Origin: an uncultured bacterium | Lineage (GTDB): Bacteria; Verrucomicrobiota; Kiritimatiellia; RFP12; UBA1067 | Assembly: GCA_902761035.1 (NCBI GenBank) | Contig: CACWIW010000023.1 | Location: 1 to 39,059, forward strand | Length of the DNA: 39,059 bases | Reading direction: 5' to 3' | In this document: one piece after another, positions 31,184 to 38,859 of the stretch | Numbering within the stretch: position 1 is the first letter of the stretch | How the letters are laid out: the number at the start of each line of letters is the position of its first letter | Notes under the pieces: generated by a model | What the model was told of the DNA's origin: nothing | What the model saw: only the letters and a program-made list of their open reading frames with translations | Databases searched by the model: none | Made by a program: the position numbers and the translations under genes

Positions 31184-32281
31184 ATGAAAAAGGCCGCGAC
31201 ATTCTTCTCCCTTGCGCTCTGCGGAGTGCTTCTTGTGGCGGCGAGCGAGCTGGAAATCCTCACGCAGGAGTTCATCGCCCCGCCCGTGGAGGGGCATGTC
31301 CATGCCTCCACCTTGCTGCCACTCACGGACGGCGGTTATCTCGCGGCATGGTTTGAGGGCACGAAGGAAGGCGCCGGGGACGTGGCCATCAAGGGTAGCC
31401 GCCGCAGGAATGGACGATGGGAACCCGTGTGCGTGTTCGCCAAGGTCAATGACGACGCCCCGCACTGGAACCCCGTGCTGTGGCGGGCTGACGATGGGCG
31501 AATCGTCCTTTTCTTCAAGGTGGGCCGCAACTGTTCGGACTGGCGCACCTACGTGCGTGAGAGCCGTGACGAGGGCAATAGCTGGACGTCCCCGCGCGAG
31601 CTGATCGCCGGCGAGGTGCGCGGCGGACGCGGCCCCGTCCGCAACAAATGCCTCCGCCTCGCGAACGGTCGCTGGCTGGCACCCGCCTCGCGGGAGATCG
31701 GGCGCTGGCGCGCGTTCGTGGACATCTCGGACGACGACGGCCGCACATGGCGAGCTTCGCCAGAGTTCCCCGTGCCGGCGGACGCCCCGACGAAGTTCGG
31801 CGTCATCCAGCCGACGCTCTGGTCCGATGCGTCCGGCGTCCACGCGCTCCTGCGCGCCAACGACGGATGGATTTGGCGTACGGACTCCGTCGACGGCGGC
31901 GAGACCTGGCGCGAACTCTACCGGTCGCCGCTTGAAAACATCAATTCGGGAATTGACTGCGTACGCGCGTCCAACGGAAAACTCTACCTAGTGTTGAACG
32001 GCGCAGACCCCAACGGGAAGAAAAAAACGTGGGGTTCCCGCAGCCACCTCGAGCTCCGTTCCTCCTCCGACGGCGGCAAGACCTGGCAGACGTGCTGCGT
32101 GCTGGCCGACGACGCGCCGCGCCAGCCCGACGGGCGGGGCACGGAGTTCTCCTATCCGGCCATCCGCGAGCCGTGTCCGGGTGTGCTCGCCATAACCTTC
32201 ACGTGGAACCGTCGCCAGATACGCTTCATCGAACTTCGCCTCCCGCAAGCGCGTCTACGCCGACGCAGCCTTCAGGAATGA
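31184..32281 (+). CDS. Exported BNR-repeat sialidase-like protein
   Basis: 365 aa with a short signal peptide (MKKAATFFSLALCGVLLVAA). Four Asp boxes (SxDxGxTW) are visible: SRDEGNSW, SDDDGRTW, SVDGGETW and SSDGGKTW, spaced as in a six-bladed propeller. GGRGPVRNKCLRLANGRWLA and FSYPAIREPCPGVLAITFTW match the COG4692-type 'predicted neuraminidase' group rather than classical NanH. The catalytic Arg triad and Tyr/Glu pair cannot be assigned with confidence, so true sialidase activity is unproven; some relatives act on other sugars. It is a single-gene unit with its own promoter, facing two tRNA genes. Confidence 0.85.
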   Translation: MKKAATFFSLALCGVLLVAASELEILTQEFIAPPVEGHVHASTLLPLTDGGYLAAWFEGTKEGAGDVAIKGSRRRNGRWEPVCVFAKVNDDAPHWNPVLWRADDGRIVLFFKVGRNCSDWRTYVRESRDEGNSWTSPRELIAGEVRGGRGPVRNKCLRLANGRWLAPASREIGRWRAFVDISDDDGRTWRASPEFPVPADAPTKFGVIQPTLWSDASGVHALLRANDGWIWRTDSVDGGETWRELYRSPLENINSGIDCVRASNGKLYLVLNGADPNGKKKTWGSRSHLELRSSSDGGKTWQTCCVLADDAPRQPDGRGTEFSYPAIREPCPGVLAITFTWNRRQIRFIELRLPQARLRRRSLQE

Positions 32282-32321
32282 CGGCGTTTCTCGCGGGCTG
32301 GAACAAAACGACTTTGGGAAA

Positions 32322-32407
32322 TGGTTGTGGGAGGTGGATTCGAACCACCGAAGGCGTAAGCCAGCAGATTTACAGTCTGCCCTCGTTGACCGCTTGAGTA
32401 TCCCACA
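32322..32407 (-). tRNA. tRNA-Tyr (GTA)
   Basis: Read on minus, the acceptor stem TGTGGGA pairs with TCCCACA, followed by discriminator A and an encoded CCA. The anticodon arm is GCAGA-CTGTAAA-TCTGC, anticodon GTA. A long variable arm (GGC-TTAC-GCC) marks a class II tRNA, and the T arm is GGTGG-TTCGAAT-CCACC. Confidence 0.97.
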
Positions 32408-32410
32408 ACG

Positions 32411-32495
32411 TGGTGCTCGGGGCGGGACTCGAACCCGCAAGGATCGCTCCACATGCACCTCAAGCATGCGTGTCTGCCAATTTCACCACCCGAGC
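32411..32495 (-). tRNA. tRNA-Leu (GAG)
   Basis: Acceptor GCTCGGG/CCCGAGC, discriminator A and encoded CCA. The anticodon arm is CATGC-TTGAGGT-GCATG, giving anticodon GAG (Leu, CUC/CUU). The long variable arm pairs GGA with TCC. It lies 3 nt upstream of tRNA-Tyr and is probably co-transcribed. Confidence 0.96.
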
Positions 32496-32515
32496 GAGGC
32501 GTGAAAACGGCGAAT

Positions 32516-32544
32516 ATGATACCAAAATCCCCATGGCTCCGCAA
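32516..32544 (-). promoter_or_regulatory. Promoter of the tRNA-Leu/tRNA-Tyr pair
   Basis: On the minus strand TTGCGG (32544-32539), a 17-nt spacer and TATCAT (32521-32516). The predicted start is about 14 nt before the tRNA-Leu 5' end. The CCCCCTTGC context of the -35 and the CGTTTTCAC leader resemble the tRNA-Asp promoter. Confidence 0.65.
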
Positions 32545-32593
32545 GGGGGAATTTCAGTTTGTAAAACTTTTTTAGAAAAGTGAAAATACCCCC

Positions 32594-32622
32594 TTGCATG
32601 GGGGCGAAGGTTTTGATATACT
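32594..32622 (+). promoter_or_regulatory. Promoter of tRNA-Asp
   Basis: TTGCAT (32594-32599), a 17-nt spacer and TATACT (32617-32622). The start is about 14 nt before the mature tRNA 5' end. Confidence 0.7.
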
Positions 32623-32642
32623 ACTCGCGTTTTCACCTCAAT

Positions 32643-32717
32643 GGGCTCATCGTTCATCGGTTAGGACCTCGGACTGTCGATCCGAAGAGGGGAGTTCGAT
32701 TCTCCCTGAGCCCGCCA
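32643..32717 (+). tRNA. tRNA-Asp (GTC)
   Basis: Acceptor GGGCTCA/TGAGCCC, discriminator G and encoded CCA. The anticodon arm is TCGGA-CTGTCGA-TCCGA, anticodon GTC. T arm GGGAG-TTCGATT-CTCCC. Class I with a short variable loop. Confidence 0.97.
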
Positions 32718-32721
32718 CTTC

Positions 32722-32743
32722 AAACGCCGAAAGGCGTTTTTTT
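32722..32743 (+). terminator. Rho-independent terminator after tRNA-Asp
   Basis: AAACGCC-GAAA-GGCGTTT followed by a run of T: a 7-bp stem with a tetraloop directly after the tRNA. Confidence 0.85.
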
Positions 32744-32772
32744 GTTTCTAGTACCAGAAGGCCCTTAGTATG

Positions 32773-32781
32773 TGGTATAAT
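32773..32781 (+). promoter_or_regulatory. Extended -10 promoter, probably leaderless start of the oxidoreductase operon
   Basis: TGG-TATAAT with no good -35. The ATG at 32789 is only 7 nt past the -10 box, so the mRNA probably starts at the start codon. No ribosome-binding site is present. Confidence 0.6.
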
Positions 32782-32788
32782 ATGCCGC

Positions 32789-33964
32789 ATGAAAAAACTC
32801 AAGATGGCTATGGTCGGCGGTGGCGCCGGCGCCTTTATCGGCAAAGTTCATCGCGCTGCGGCGCGGTTCAACGGCGATGTGGAACTCGTGGCGGGCGCGT
32901 TCAGCTCAGATCCCGTGCGCAGTCGGGAACATGGGATTCGCCTTGGCCTAGACCCCTCGCGCGCGTATGGCACGTGGCAGGAGATGGTGGAGGGCGAGGC
33001 GGCGCGTCCGGTCGGCGATCGCGCCGATTTCGTCAGCGTCTGCACGCCGCCTGATTCGCATCTTGAAATCGCGAAGGCGTGTCTTGAGGCTGGTTTCCAC
33101 GTGATGTGCGAGAAGCCGCTCGCGCGCAACGCCGCAGAGGCGGAGGAGCTTGCCGCGTGCGTGGCGCGCACGCGGCGCGTGTTCGGCCTCATGCATCCGT
33201 ACGTTGGATATCCGATGGTGAAGCTCGCGCGCGACCTCGTGGCGCGCGGGGACCTCGGCCGCGTGGCAAAGGTCGTTGTGCAGTACCCGCAGGGGTCGTA
33301 CCGCCGCATCGACTGGACGAAACCGCTCACCCGCCGCCAGAAATGGCAGCGCGATCCGCGCGTACACGGCATTTCCGGCTGCATATCAGACATCGGCGTC
33401 CATGCCGCCAATCTCCTTGAATACGTGACGGGACTCAAGATTCGTGCGGTGCTTAGTCACCTCGCGCGCTTCACGCACGGCGCGCTGGACGACGACGGAG
33501 CGGCGTTTCTCCGTCTGGAAAAGGGCGCGGACGGACTCCTGCTCGCCTCGAAGATCGCGACTGGCGAGGGCAACGGACTGCGCATCCGCGTGTACGGCGA
33601 GAAGAAAGGCCTCTTCTGGTGCCAGGAAGCACCCGAGACGCTGACCCTGTCAAGTCCGTTCGCGCCTGCGGAGACGTGGAGCCGCGGCGCCCCATACGTG
33701 GCCGAGGTCTCGGCCGCCGCTGCGCGCGCAACGCACCTGCCGGCATTCCACCCGGAGGGACTGCACGAGGCGTTCGCGAACAACTACCGTAATTTCTGCG
33801 ACACCATACGCGCGCGGCGCGAGCGGCGTCGCCCTACCGAACTTGAACTCGATTTCCCCGACGTGCAGGCGGGCGTGCGCGGCATGCGGTTCGTTGAGGC
33901 GATGGTCGCCTCCGCGCGCGACGGCAACACGTGGAAGACGGTGTCAAACGGGAGGAGCAAGTAA
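32789..33964 (+). CDS. Gfo/Idh/MocA family NAD(P)-dependent oxidoreductase (cytoplasmic)
   Basis: 391 aa from ATG 32789, the first codon after the promoter. The Rossmann loop is MVGGGAGAFIGKVH (8-21). DFVSVCTPPDSHLEIA and HVMCEKPLARNAAE give the family's EKP signature with the catalytic-type Lys. HGISGCISDIGVHAANLLEYVTG matches the substrate-domain helix with the D..xH pair. Members oxidise or reduce sugars such as inositol, glucose or deoxy sugars. The stop overlaps the start of a second Gfo/Idh/MocA gene (TAATG), so the pair probably acts on related intermediates, with arabinosidase downstream. The substrate is unknown. Confidence 0.92.
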   Translation: MKKLKMAMVGGGAGAFIGKVHRAAARFNGDVELVAGAFSSDPVRSREHGIRLGLDPSRAYGTWQEMVEGEAARPVGDRADFVSVCTPPDSHLEIAKACLEAGFHVMCEKPLARNAAEAEELAACVARTRRVFGLMHPYVGYPMVKLARDLVARGDLGRVAKVVVQYPQGSYRRIDWTKPLTRRQKWQRDPRVHGISGCISDIGVHAANLLEYVTGLKIRAVLSHLARFTHGALDDDGAAFLRLEKGADGLLLASKIATGEGNGLRIRVYGEKKGLFWCQEAPETLTLSSPFAPAETWSRGAPYVAEVSAAAARATHLPAFHPEGLHEAFANNYRNFCDTIRARRERRRPTELELDFPDVQAGVRGMRFVEAMVASARDGNTWKTVSNGRSK

Positions 33965-35328
33965 TGAGAAATTTGACGCGAAGGACGTTCATCGGCACGA
34001 CTGCCGGGGCCTTCTTCATCCCCGCGCGGACGCTGTTCGGACAGGATCTGCCGCGCAAGCAGCTGCGCCTTGCCGTTGTCGGCGCGGGCGGCATCGGCGG
34101 CATGACGAGTGGCGAACTGCGCAAGGCGGGCGCCACCGTGGCGGCGCTCTGCGACGTCAACTCTGCGAGGCTTGCGGGCGCGGCGAAGCGCTACCCCGGC
34201 ATTCCCACGTACATGGACTGGCGCGAGATGTTCAAGCACCACAAGGATTTCGACGCGGTGGCGGTGTGTACGCCCGACCACACGCACGCGATCGTGGGTC
34301 TCCACGCGATGCGCCTCGGCAAGCACGTCTACATCCAGAAGCCGCTCGCACATTCCTACGAGGAGTGCCAGATGCTCATGGCGGAGCAGAAGCGCACGGG
34401 CGTGGTGGCGCAGATGGGCAACCAGCACCATCCGCACGGCAAGGCGTTCAAGGTCCTGCTGGAGACGGGACTGATCGGCGACGTGACGGAGGTGGTGTGC
34501 TGGACGGACCGTCCGGGACGCTTCTGGCCGCCCGCGCCGAAGAGTTACCCGACCACGGGCAAGTACGACCGCGGCTTCACGAAGGAGTCTTGGGACGTCT
34601 GGCTGGGGCCTTGCGCCGAGCATCCCTGCTCGCCCCTCATCGCGCCGTTCAAGTGGCGCGGGTGGTGGGACTACGGCACGGGGGCGATTGGCGACATGGC
34701 GATCCACAACGCCGACCCGGCGTTCGAAATTCTCGGCTGGGAAGCGCCCATCGCGGTGAAGGGAATCTGCGATGAGCCGGTGGTGGCGGCGTTTCCGGGC
34801 CTTGCCAAGATCGAGATGACGTTCGCGCCTACGCCGAAGTGCCCGCGCACGGTGAAGTTCACGTGGATGAACTCCAGCCAGACGCCGCCGATGCCGGCGG
34901 GCGTCCATCCCAAGTATACGTTCGGCGACAACGGCCTCATGTTCATCGGCACGAAGGGCGTCTTCAACGGCGTGGTGTGGGGCGGAAAGACTCCAATCGT
35001 CATCGCCGCCGCAGGCCATGCGTGGAACGACGATACGAAGGCGATGCAGCGCGCGGGTGTGGAGGCCGTGAAGGGCCTTTCCTACCACAACCACTACAAG
35101 GAGTTCGTGGATGCGGCTAAGACCGGCACGCCAGAGGCGTGTGCCAGTAAGATGTCGTACGCGGCACCGTTCACGCAGGCGCTCCTCGTGGGCGCGATCG
35201 GCCTGCGCTTCCCCAATCGCGAGCTGCACTTCGACCCGGCGTCGGCCCGCTTCACGGACTGCCCAGAAGCGAACGAGTTCCTGAAGGCACCGTCGCGCGG
35301 CGCGTTCGCAATGAAAGATTTTACCTAA
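33964..35328 (+). CDS. Gfo/Idh/MocA oxidoreductase with Tat signal
   Basis: 454 aa from ATG 33964, which overlaps the previous stop. The twin-arginine motif LTRRTFIGTT (residues 4-13) followed by a hydrophobic stretch indicates folded export by the Tat system, typical for this subfamily in PVC bacteria. NAD loop: VVGAGGIGGMT. The EKP motif is altered to QKP in HVYIQKPLAHSYEEC, keeping the Lys. MGNQHHPHGKAFKVLLETG and WWDYGTGAIGDMAIHNADPA match the Tat-type group related to GH109 glycosidases, so a redox-assisted glycosidase role is possible (inference). Confidence 0.9.
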   Translation: MRNLTRRTFIGTTAGAFFIPARTLFGQDLPRKQLRLAVVGAGGIGGMTSGELRKAGATVAALCDVNSARLAGAAKRYPGIPTYMDWREMFKHHKDFDAVAVCTPDHTHAIVGLHAMRLGKHVYIQKPLAHSYEECQMLMAEQKRTGVVAQMGNQHHPHGKAFKVLLETGLIGDVTEVVCWTDRPGRFWPPAPKSYPTTGKYDRGFTKESWDVWLGPCAEHPCSPLIAPFKWRGWWDYGTGAIGDMAIHNADPAFEILGWEAPIAVKGICDEPVVAAFPGLAKIEMTFAPTPKCPRTVKFTWMNSSQTPPMPAGVHPKYTFGDNGLMFIGTKGVFNGVVWGGKTPIVIAAAGHAWNDDTKAMQRAGVEAVKGLSYHNHYKEFVDAAKTGTPEACASKMSYAAPFTQALLVGAIGLRFPNRELHFDPASARFTDCPEANEFLKAPSRGAFAMKDFT

Positions 35329-35356
35329 CCGCAACCATAAGAAAAGGATAAAGGAA

Positions 35357-37870
35357 ATGAAGAATAAAATAAAATCAACGGCACGCGCACGAGTTGCGCT
35401 CGTCACAGTGGCTGCGCTGTTCACGGCTTGCGCAGCCTTTGCCGACAGTTCGCGCTGCGGACGCGTCGCGTTGCACACGTGGCTGACCACGGCGGAGTTC
35501 AAGGACATCTCCGTCACCGCACCCGACGGCAAGGTGCTGTGGAGCGGCTTGCCCGATCCCGCAAAATGCGACGTGGGCAAGGAGGGCAAGTGGACCGTTG
35601 AGGGCGGCGTGGTCCGTCAGTCGAACGAAGCAGCCACCACTGGCGGCACGCTCGTGTTCGGCGATCCCGCGTGGGGCGACTACACGTTCAAGGCGAAGGC
35701 GCGGAAGCTCTCGGGCAAGGAGGGCTTCATACTCCACGTGCGCGAGCGTTCGCCCGAGCACTGCATCTACGCGAACTACGGCGGCTGGTTCAACAAGGCC
35801 CATGGCGTCGAGACGAGGGGCAACTTCGACTTCGCGACGCCGATGCGTTCGGACGGTACCTATCAGTCAAACGACATTCCGGGCTACGCGCGCGACAAGA
35901 ACGCCAAGCCGCGCCTGGCCTACCGTCCCATCGAGACGGGACGGTGGTACGACCTCGAGATGACGTGCGCCGGCGACAAGGTCACGATGAAGCTGGACGG
36001 CGCGTGCCTGTTTTCGTCCGTGGACGTGCCGGAGATCACATTCGGCGGCGGCGAGAACAAGATCGTCGTCGATGCGTCGAAGGCGCGCTTCCCGGTCTCC
36101 GAGGACATGTGGGGCATCTTCTTCGAGGACATCGACCTTTCCCTCGACGGTGGCGTGTACGCGGAGCTTGTCCGCAACCGCAGCTTCGAGGACGATCTGG
36201 TCAAGTTCCGCCGTCAGAGCACGATCGGCTTTTGGAGCACGGTGGGCCGTGCGACGATTGAGCTCGACTCGTCCAAGCCCATTTCCGAGAAGAACCGCCA
36301 CTGCGGCCGCGTCGAGGCGCTGCCGGGCGGCGGTGTGGCGAACGACGGCTACTTCGGCATCGCCGTGAAGGACGGCGCGCAGTACCGCCTCTCCGTGGCC
36401 CTGCGCGGCGACGTGAAGGGTCCGATCGCGGTGGCGCTCCAGTCCCTCGGCAAGACGCTCGCCACGGGCGCGATCGGCGGCATCGGCCCCGAGTGGAAGA
36501 CATACAACCTCACGCTCACGGCGACGGGGACAGACCCCGACGCGAAGCTCGTGTTCCGCGCCACGAACGGCGGTACGTTCTACATGGACTGCGTCTCCCT
36601 CTTCCCCTACGACACTTACGCGAAGAGCGGCCTCTTCCGCAAGGACCTCATGGAGCGCCTCGCCGCGCTCAAGCCGAGCTTCGTGCGCTTCCCCGGCGGC
36701 TGCTGGGTGGAGGGCAACACGATGGCCGAGGCGTACCGCTGGAAGCAGACGATCGGCAACGTGTGGGACCGCCGCACGCAGTGGAACCTCTGGGGCTACT
36801 GGAGCGCGAACGGCGTCGGTTTCCACGAGTATCTGCAGCTCTGCGAGGACCTTGGTGCGAAGGCGCTCTTCTGCATCAACTGCGGCATGAGCCACAGGGA
36901 GACGGTGCCGATGGACAAGATGGGCGAGTTCGTGCAGGACGCGCTTGATTGCATCGAGTACGCGAACGGCCCGGCCACGTCGAAGTGGGGCGCGGTGCGC
37001 GCGGCGAACGGACACCCCGAGCCGTTCAACCTCCAGTACATCGAGATCGGCAACGAGAACGGCGGCCCGAAGTACCACGAGCGCTACGCCCTCATGCACG
37101 ACGCGATCCAGGCGAAGTATCCCGAGATCAAGATCGTGTCCGATGTGTGGCACGGTCCGGTGAAGGGGCGTCCGCAGCACATCCGCGACGAGCACTACTA
37201 CAGGTCTCCCGACTGGTTCATGACGACCGGCGCGAAGATGTACGACTCCTATCCGCGCGGCGAGTTCGAGGTGTTCGTGGGCGAGTACGCCGTCACGCAG
37301 GACGTCGGCCGCTGGGGCGAGCTCCGCGCCGCGATCGGCGAGGCGGCGTTCATGTGCGCCCTCGAGCGCAACGCGGACGTGGTGAAGCTCGCCGCCTACG
37401 CGCCGCTCTTCGCGAACGCGAAGCACACGGCGTGGAAACCCAACCTGATCTACCCGATGACCGACGGCAACTTCGTGAATCCCAGCTGGAACGTGCAGAA
37501 GCTCTTCGGCGAAAACAAGGGATGCGAGGTGCTCGCGTTCGAGCAGTCGTCGCGCTGGATGAAGACGAAGATGAAGGACGGCCAGGCGTGCCGCGCGGTC
37601 CAGTTCTCGGCCGTGCGCGATGCGGACGGCTCCGTGATCGTGAAGGCCGTGAACTGCTCGGAAGAGCCGCAGCCGCTCACGCTCGCGCTCGCCGGGAAGA
37701 AGATCGCGCAGGCGCGGAAGACGTGGTTCACGGGACCCGGCGCGCGTGCCAGCAACTCGCCGCTCGCCCGCGAGGCGCTCAAGGAGGCTTCGGGCTCCGC
37801 CGCCGTCAAGGATGGTGCGGTGGCTGAGACGCTTCCGCCGCTCTCCCTCACGGTATTCCGCGTCAGGTGA
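35357..37870 (+). CDS. Exported GH51-type alpha-L-arabinofuranosidase with N-terminal jelly-roll domain
   Basis: 837 aa with a signal peptide (cut near CAAFA-D, about residue 30) and AAGGA upstream. Residues about 35-230 form a concanavalin-like domain of the 3-keto-disaccharide hydrolase (DUF1080) type. The GH51 part follows: SEDMWGIFFEDIDLSLDGGV, then RFPGGCWVEGN and the acid/base motif EIGNENGG with Glu567. The nucleophile is Glu643 in VFVGEYAV. A C-terminal beta domain ends at VFRVR. It removes arabinofuranose from arabinoxylan or arabinan side chains outside the cytoplasm. Gap to the upstream oxidoreductase gene is 28 nt, so it closes that operon. Confidence 0.92.
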   Translation: MKNKIKSTARARVALVTVAALFTACAAFADSSRCGRVALHTWLTTAEFKDISVTAPDGKVLWSGLPDPAKCDVGKEGKWTVEGGVVRQSNEAATTGGTLVFGDPAWGDYTFKAKARKLSGKEGFILHVRERSPEHCIYANYGGWFNKAHGVETRGNFDFATPMRSDGTYQSNDIPGYARDKNAKPRLAYRPIETGRWYDLEMTCAGDKVTMKLDGACLFSSVDVPEITFGGGENKIVVDASKARFPVSEDMWGIFFEDIDLSLDGGVYAELVRNRSFEDDLVKFRRQSTIGFWSTVGRATIELDSSKPISEKNRHCGRVEALPGGGVANDGYFGIAVKDGAQYRLSVALRGDVKGPIAVALQSLGKTLATGAIGGIGPEWKTYNLTLTATGTDPDAKLVFRATNGGTFYMDCVSLFPYDTYAKSGLFRKDLMERLAALKPSFVRFPGGCWVEGNTMAEAYRWKQTIGNVWDRRTQWNLWGYWSANGVGFHEYLQLCEDLGAKALFCINCGMSHRETVPMDKMGEFVQDALDCIEYANGPATSKWGAVRAANGHPEPFNLQYIEIGNENGGPKYHERYALMHDAIQAKYPEIKIVSDVWHGPVKGRPQHIRDEHYYRSPDWFMTTGAKMYDSYPRGEFEVFVGEYAVTQDVGRWGELRAAIGEAAFMCALERNADVVKLAAYAPLFANAKHTAWKPNLIYPMTDGNFVNPSWNVQKLFGENKGCEVLAFEQSSRWMKTKMKDGQACRAVQFSAVRDADGSVIVKAVNCSEEPQPLTLALAGKKIAQARKTWFTGPGARASNSPLAREALKEASGSAAVKDGAVAETLPPLSLTVFRVR

Positions 37871-38222
37871 CATCCGCTGGTAACATTTGAGCCAGTTGCA
37901 AAACCCTCTCTTTGCTTTCGCTGCTGGGAGGTTCGGAGTTTTGGAGATTGGGAGAAAACTTCAAAAAAGCTCCGAAACTCCAAGTTTCCCCACCTCCAAG
38001 TAGCGAAAGCAACTAAGAGGAATTTATAGGTCTGGATTATTCGCAATCCCCCAATTCCCTATTCCCAATTCCCAATTCCCAATTTCCCCCATTGAATGCA
38101 CTTTGCGACCTTTGCGTTCTTTGCGGCTAAAAACTGGAATCCAACTTCGATTTAGGTTTGTTTCCCATGTTTTGCCTTTGAACTGCTTTCCAGTTTGTTA
38201 TGACCTATAGAGCCCCGATTTC
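37871..38222. repeat. Non-coding repeat region, first part: inverted repeat and short motif repeats
   Basis: No gene seen. An imperfect inverted repeat spans about 37911-38012 (TTTGCTTTCGCTGCTGGGAG against CCTCCAAGTAGCGAAAGCAA); its right arm shares 19 nt exactly with the element at 9554-9572, inverted. Next comes a block of ATTCCCAATTCCC-type tandem units (38045-38095), then CTTTGCG-rich DNA (38098-38130). These look like dispersed genomic repeats. Confidence 0.75.
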
Positions 38223-38330
38223 TGACACCTAGGTGTCACACCCTCTGACACCTAGGTGTCACACCCTCTGACACCTAGGTGTCATACCCACTGACACCTA
38301 GGTGTCACAACCCATGACACCTAGGTGTCA
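38223..38330. repeat. Five tandem 16-bp palindromes at exact 23-bp period
   Basis: TGACACCTAGGTGTCA occurs at 38223, 38246, 38269, 38292 and 38315, each copy a perfect palindrome, separated by 7-nt spacers that vary slightly (CACCCTC, CACCCTC, TACCCAC, CAACCCA). The period is exactly 23 bp. The spacing and short unit exclude a CRISPR array. A protein-binding array (operator or iteron-like) is plausible. Confidence 0.92.
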
Positions 38331-38532
38331 CGGATCACAGACAGTGATTGGAAGCTCTTCCGTGGCGGATTTAGCGATGCCGTGATACGGTTCGGGCTGG
38401 CCTTATATTTCCGCGCCTTTGCGTGAGATTACGGTGCGGAATCACGGCGAAAGGCCGTATGCCTTGTCAACGAGTGTGTCGATGTGCGCGTGGGCCTTAA
38501 CCGGGTCGGGGGGATCCTGAGCGGCTCGCCGA

Positions 38533-38560
38533 GGACGGCTCGCCCCGCCGTTCCGCCGCC
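38533..38560. repeat. Degenerate third REP-like copy
   Basis: GGACGGCTCGCCCCGCCGTT followed by CCGCCGCC resembles the kinase-gene element GGACGGCTCGCCGAGCCGTC. A partial second unit CGGCTCGCC precedes it (38522-38530). Confidence 0.55.
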
Positions 38561-38677
38561 AAAATGGAATATTCCTGCGGCGAGCATTCGCCGACAGGGT
38601 TTTGCATTTGCAATCGACTCATTTAATAAAAACACGCTTACCCCGATTTTTTACGAGCCCCCCGTGAGGCCATAGCT

Positions 38678-38779
38678 GCGGGCGGGGCGGAGACTTCACT
38701 CCGGGCCCCTTAGGCTGCGTTTCGCGGGCGCGCGCGAAACGCAGCCCGCATTCCCGGGGCGAACCTCCGCCCCGCCCGC
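38678..38779. repeat. Nested long hairpin in the non-coding region
   Basis: The outer arms GCGGGCGGGGCGGAG (38678-38692) and CTCCGCCCCGCCCGC (38765-38779) are perfect. CCGGG pairs with CCCGG inside. The inner arms GGCTGCGTTTCGC (38713-38725) and GCGAAACGCAGCC (38734-38746) are also perfect. The whole folds as one interrupted stem of about 100 nt just before a probable transposase-type gene. Confidence 0.88.
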
Positions 38780-38818
38780 CGCTCCGCATGAAAAGGACGG
38801 CACTTCCCCTCCGTTTTC

Positions 38819-38827
38819 TGCTATACT
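38819..38827 (+). promoter_or_regulatory. Extended -10 promoter before the last gene
   Basis: TGC-TATACT, about 32 nt before the GTG start at 38860; no good -35. AAAGGA (about 38848-38853) is the ribosome site. Confidence 0.45.
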
Positions 38828-38859
38828 TGCAGCGTTAACCAAAAAAGAAAGGAAATGCC

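Noticed and set aside
31184..32281. Classical NanH-type sialidase assignment
   Set aside because: Asp boxes are clear but the N-terminal FRIP motif and full Arg triad are not seen, so only a sialidase-like call is kept.
38223..38330. Possible CRISPR array
   Set aside because: Units are 16 bp with 7-bp, nearly identical spacers and no cas genes; spacers are far too short and too similar.
38429..38675. Small open frames on both strands near 38.5 kb
   Set aside because: They cross the REP-like copy, have no ribosome sites and no protein-like composition.
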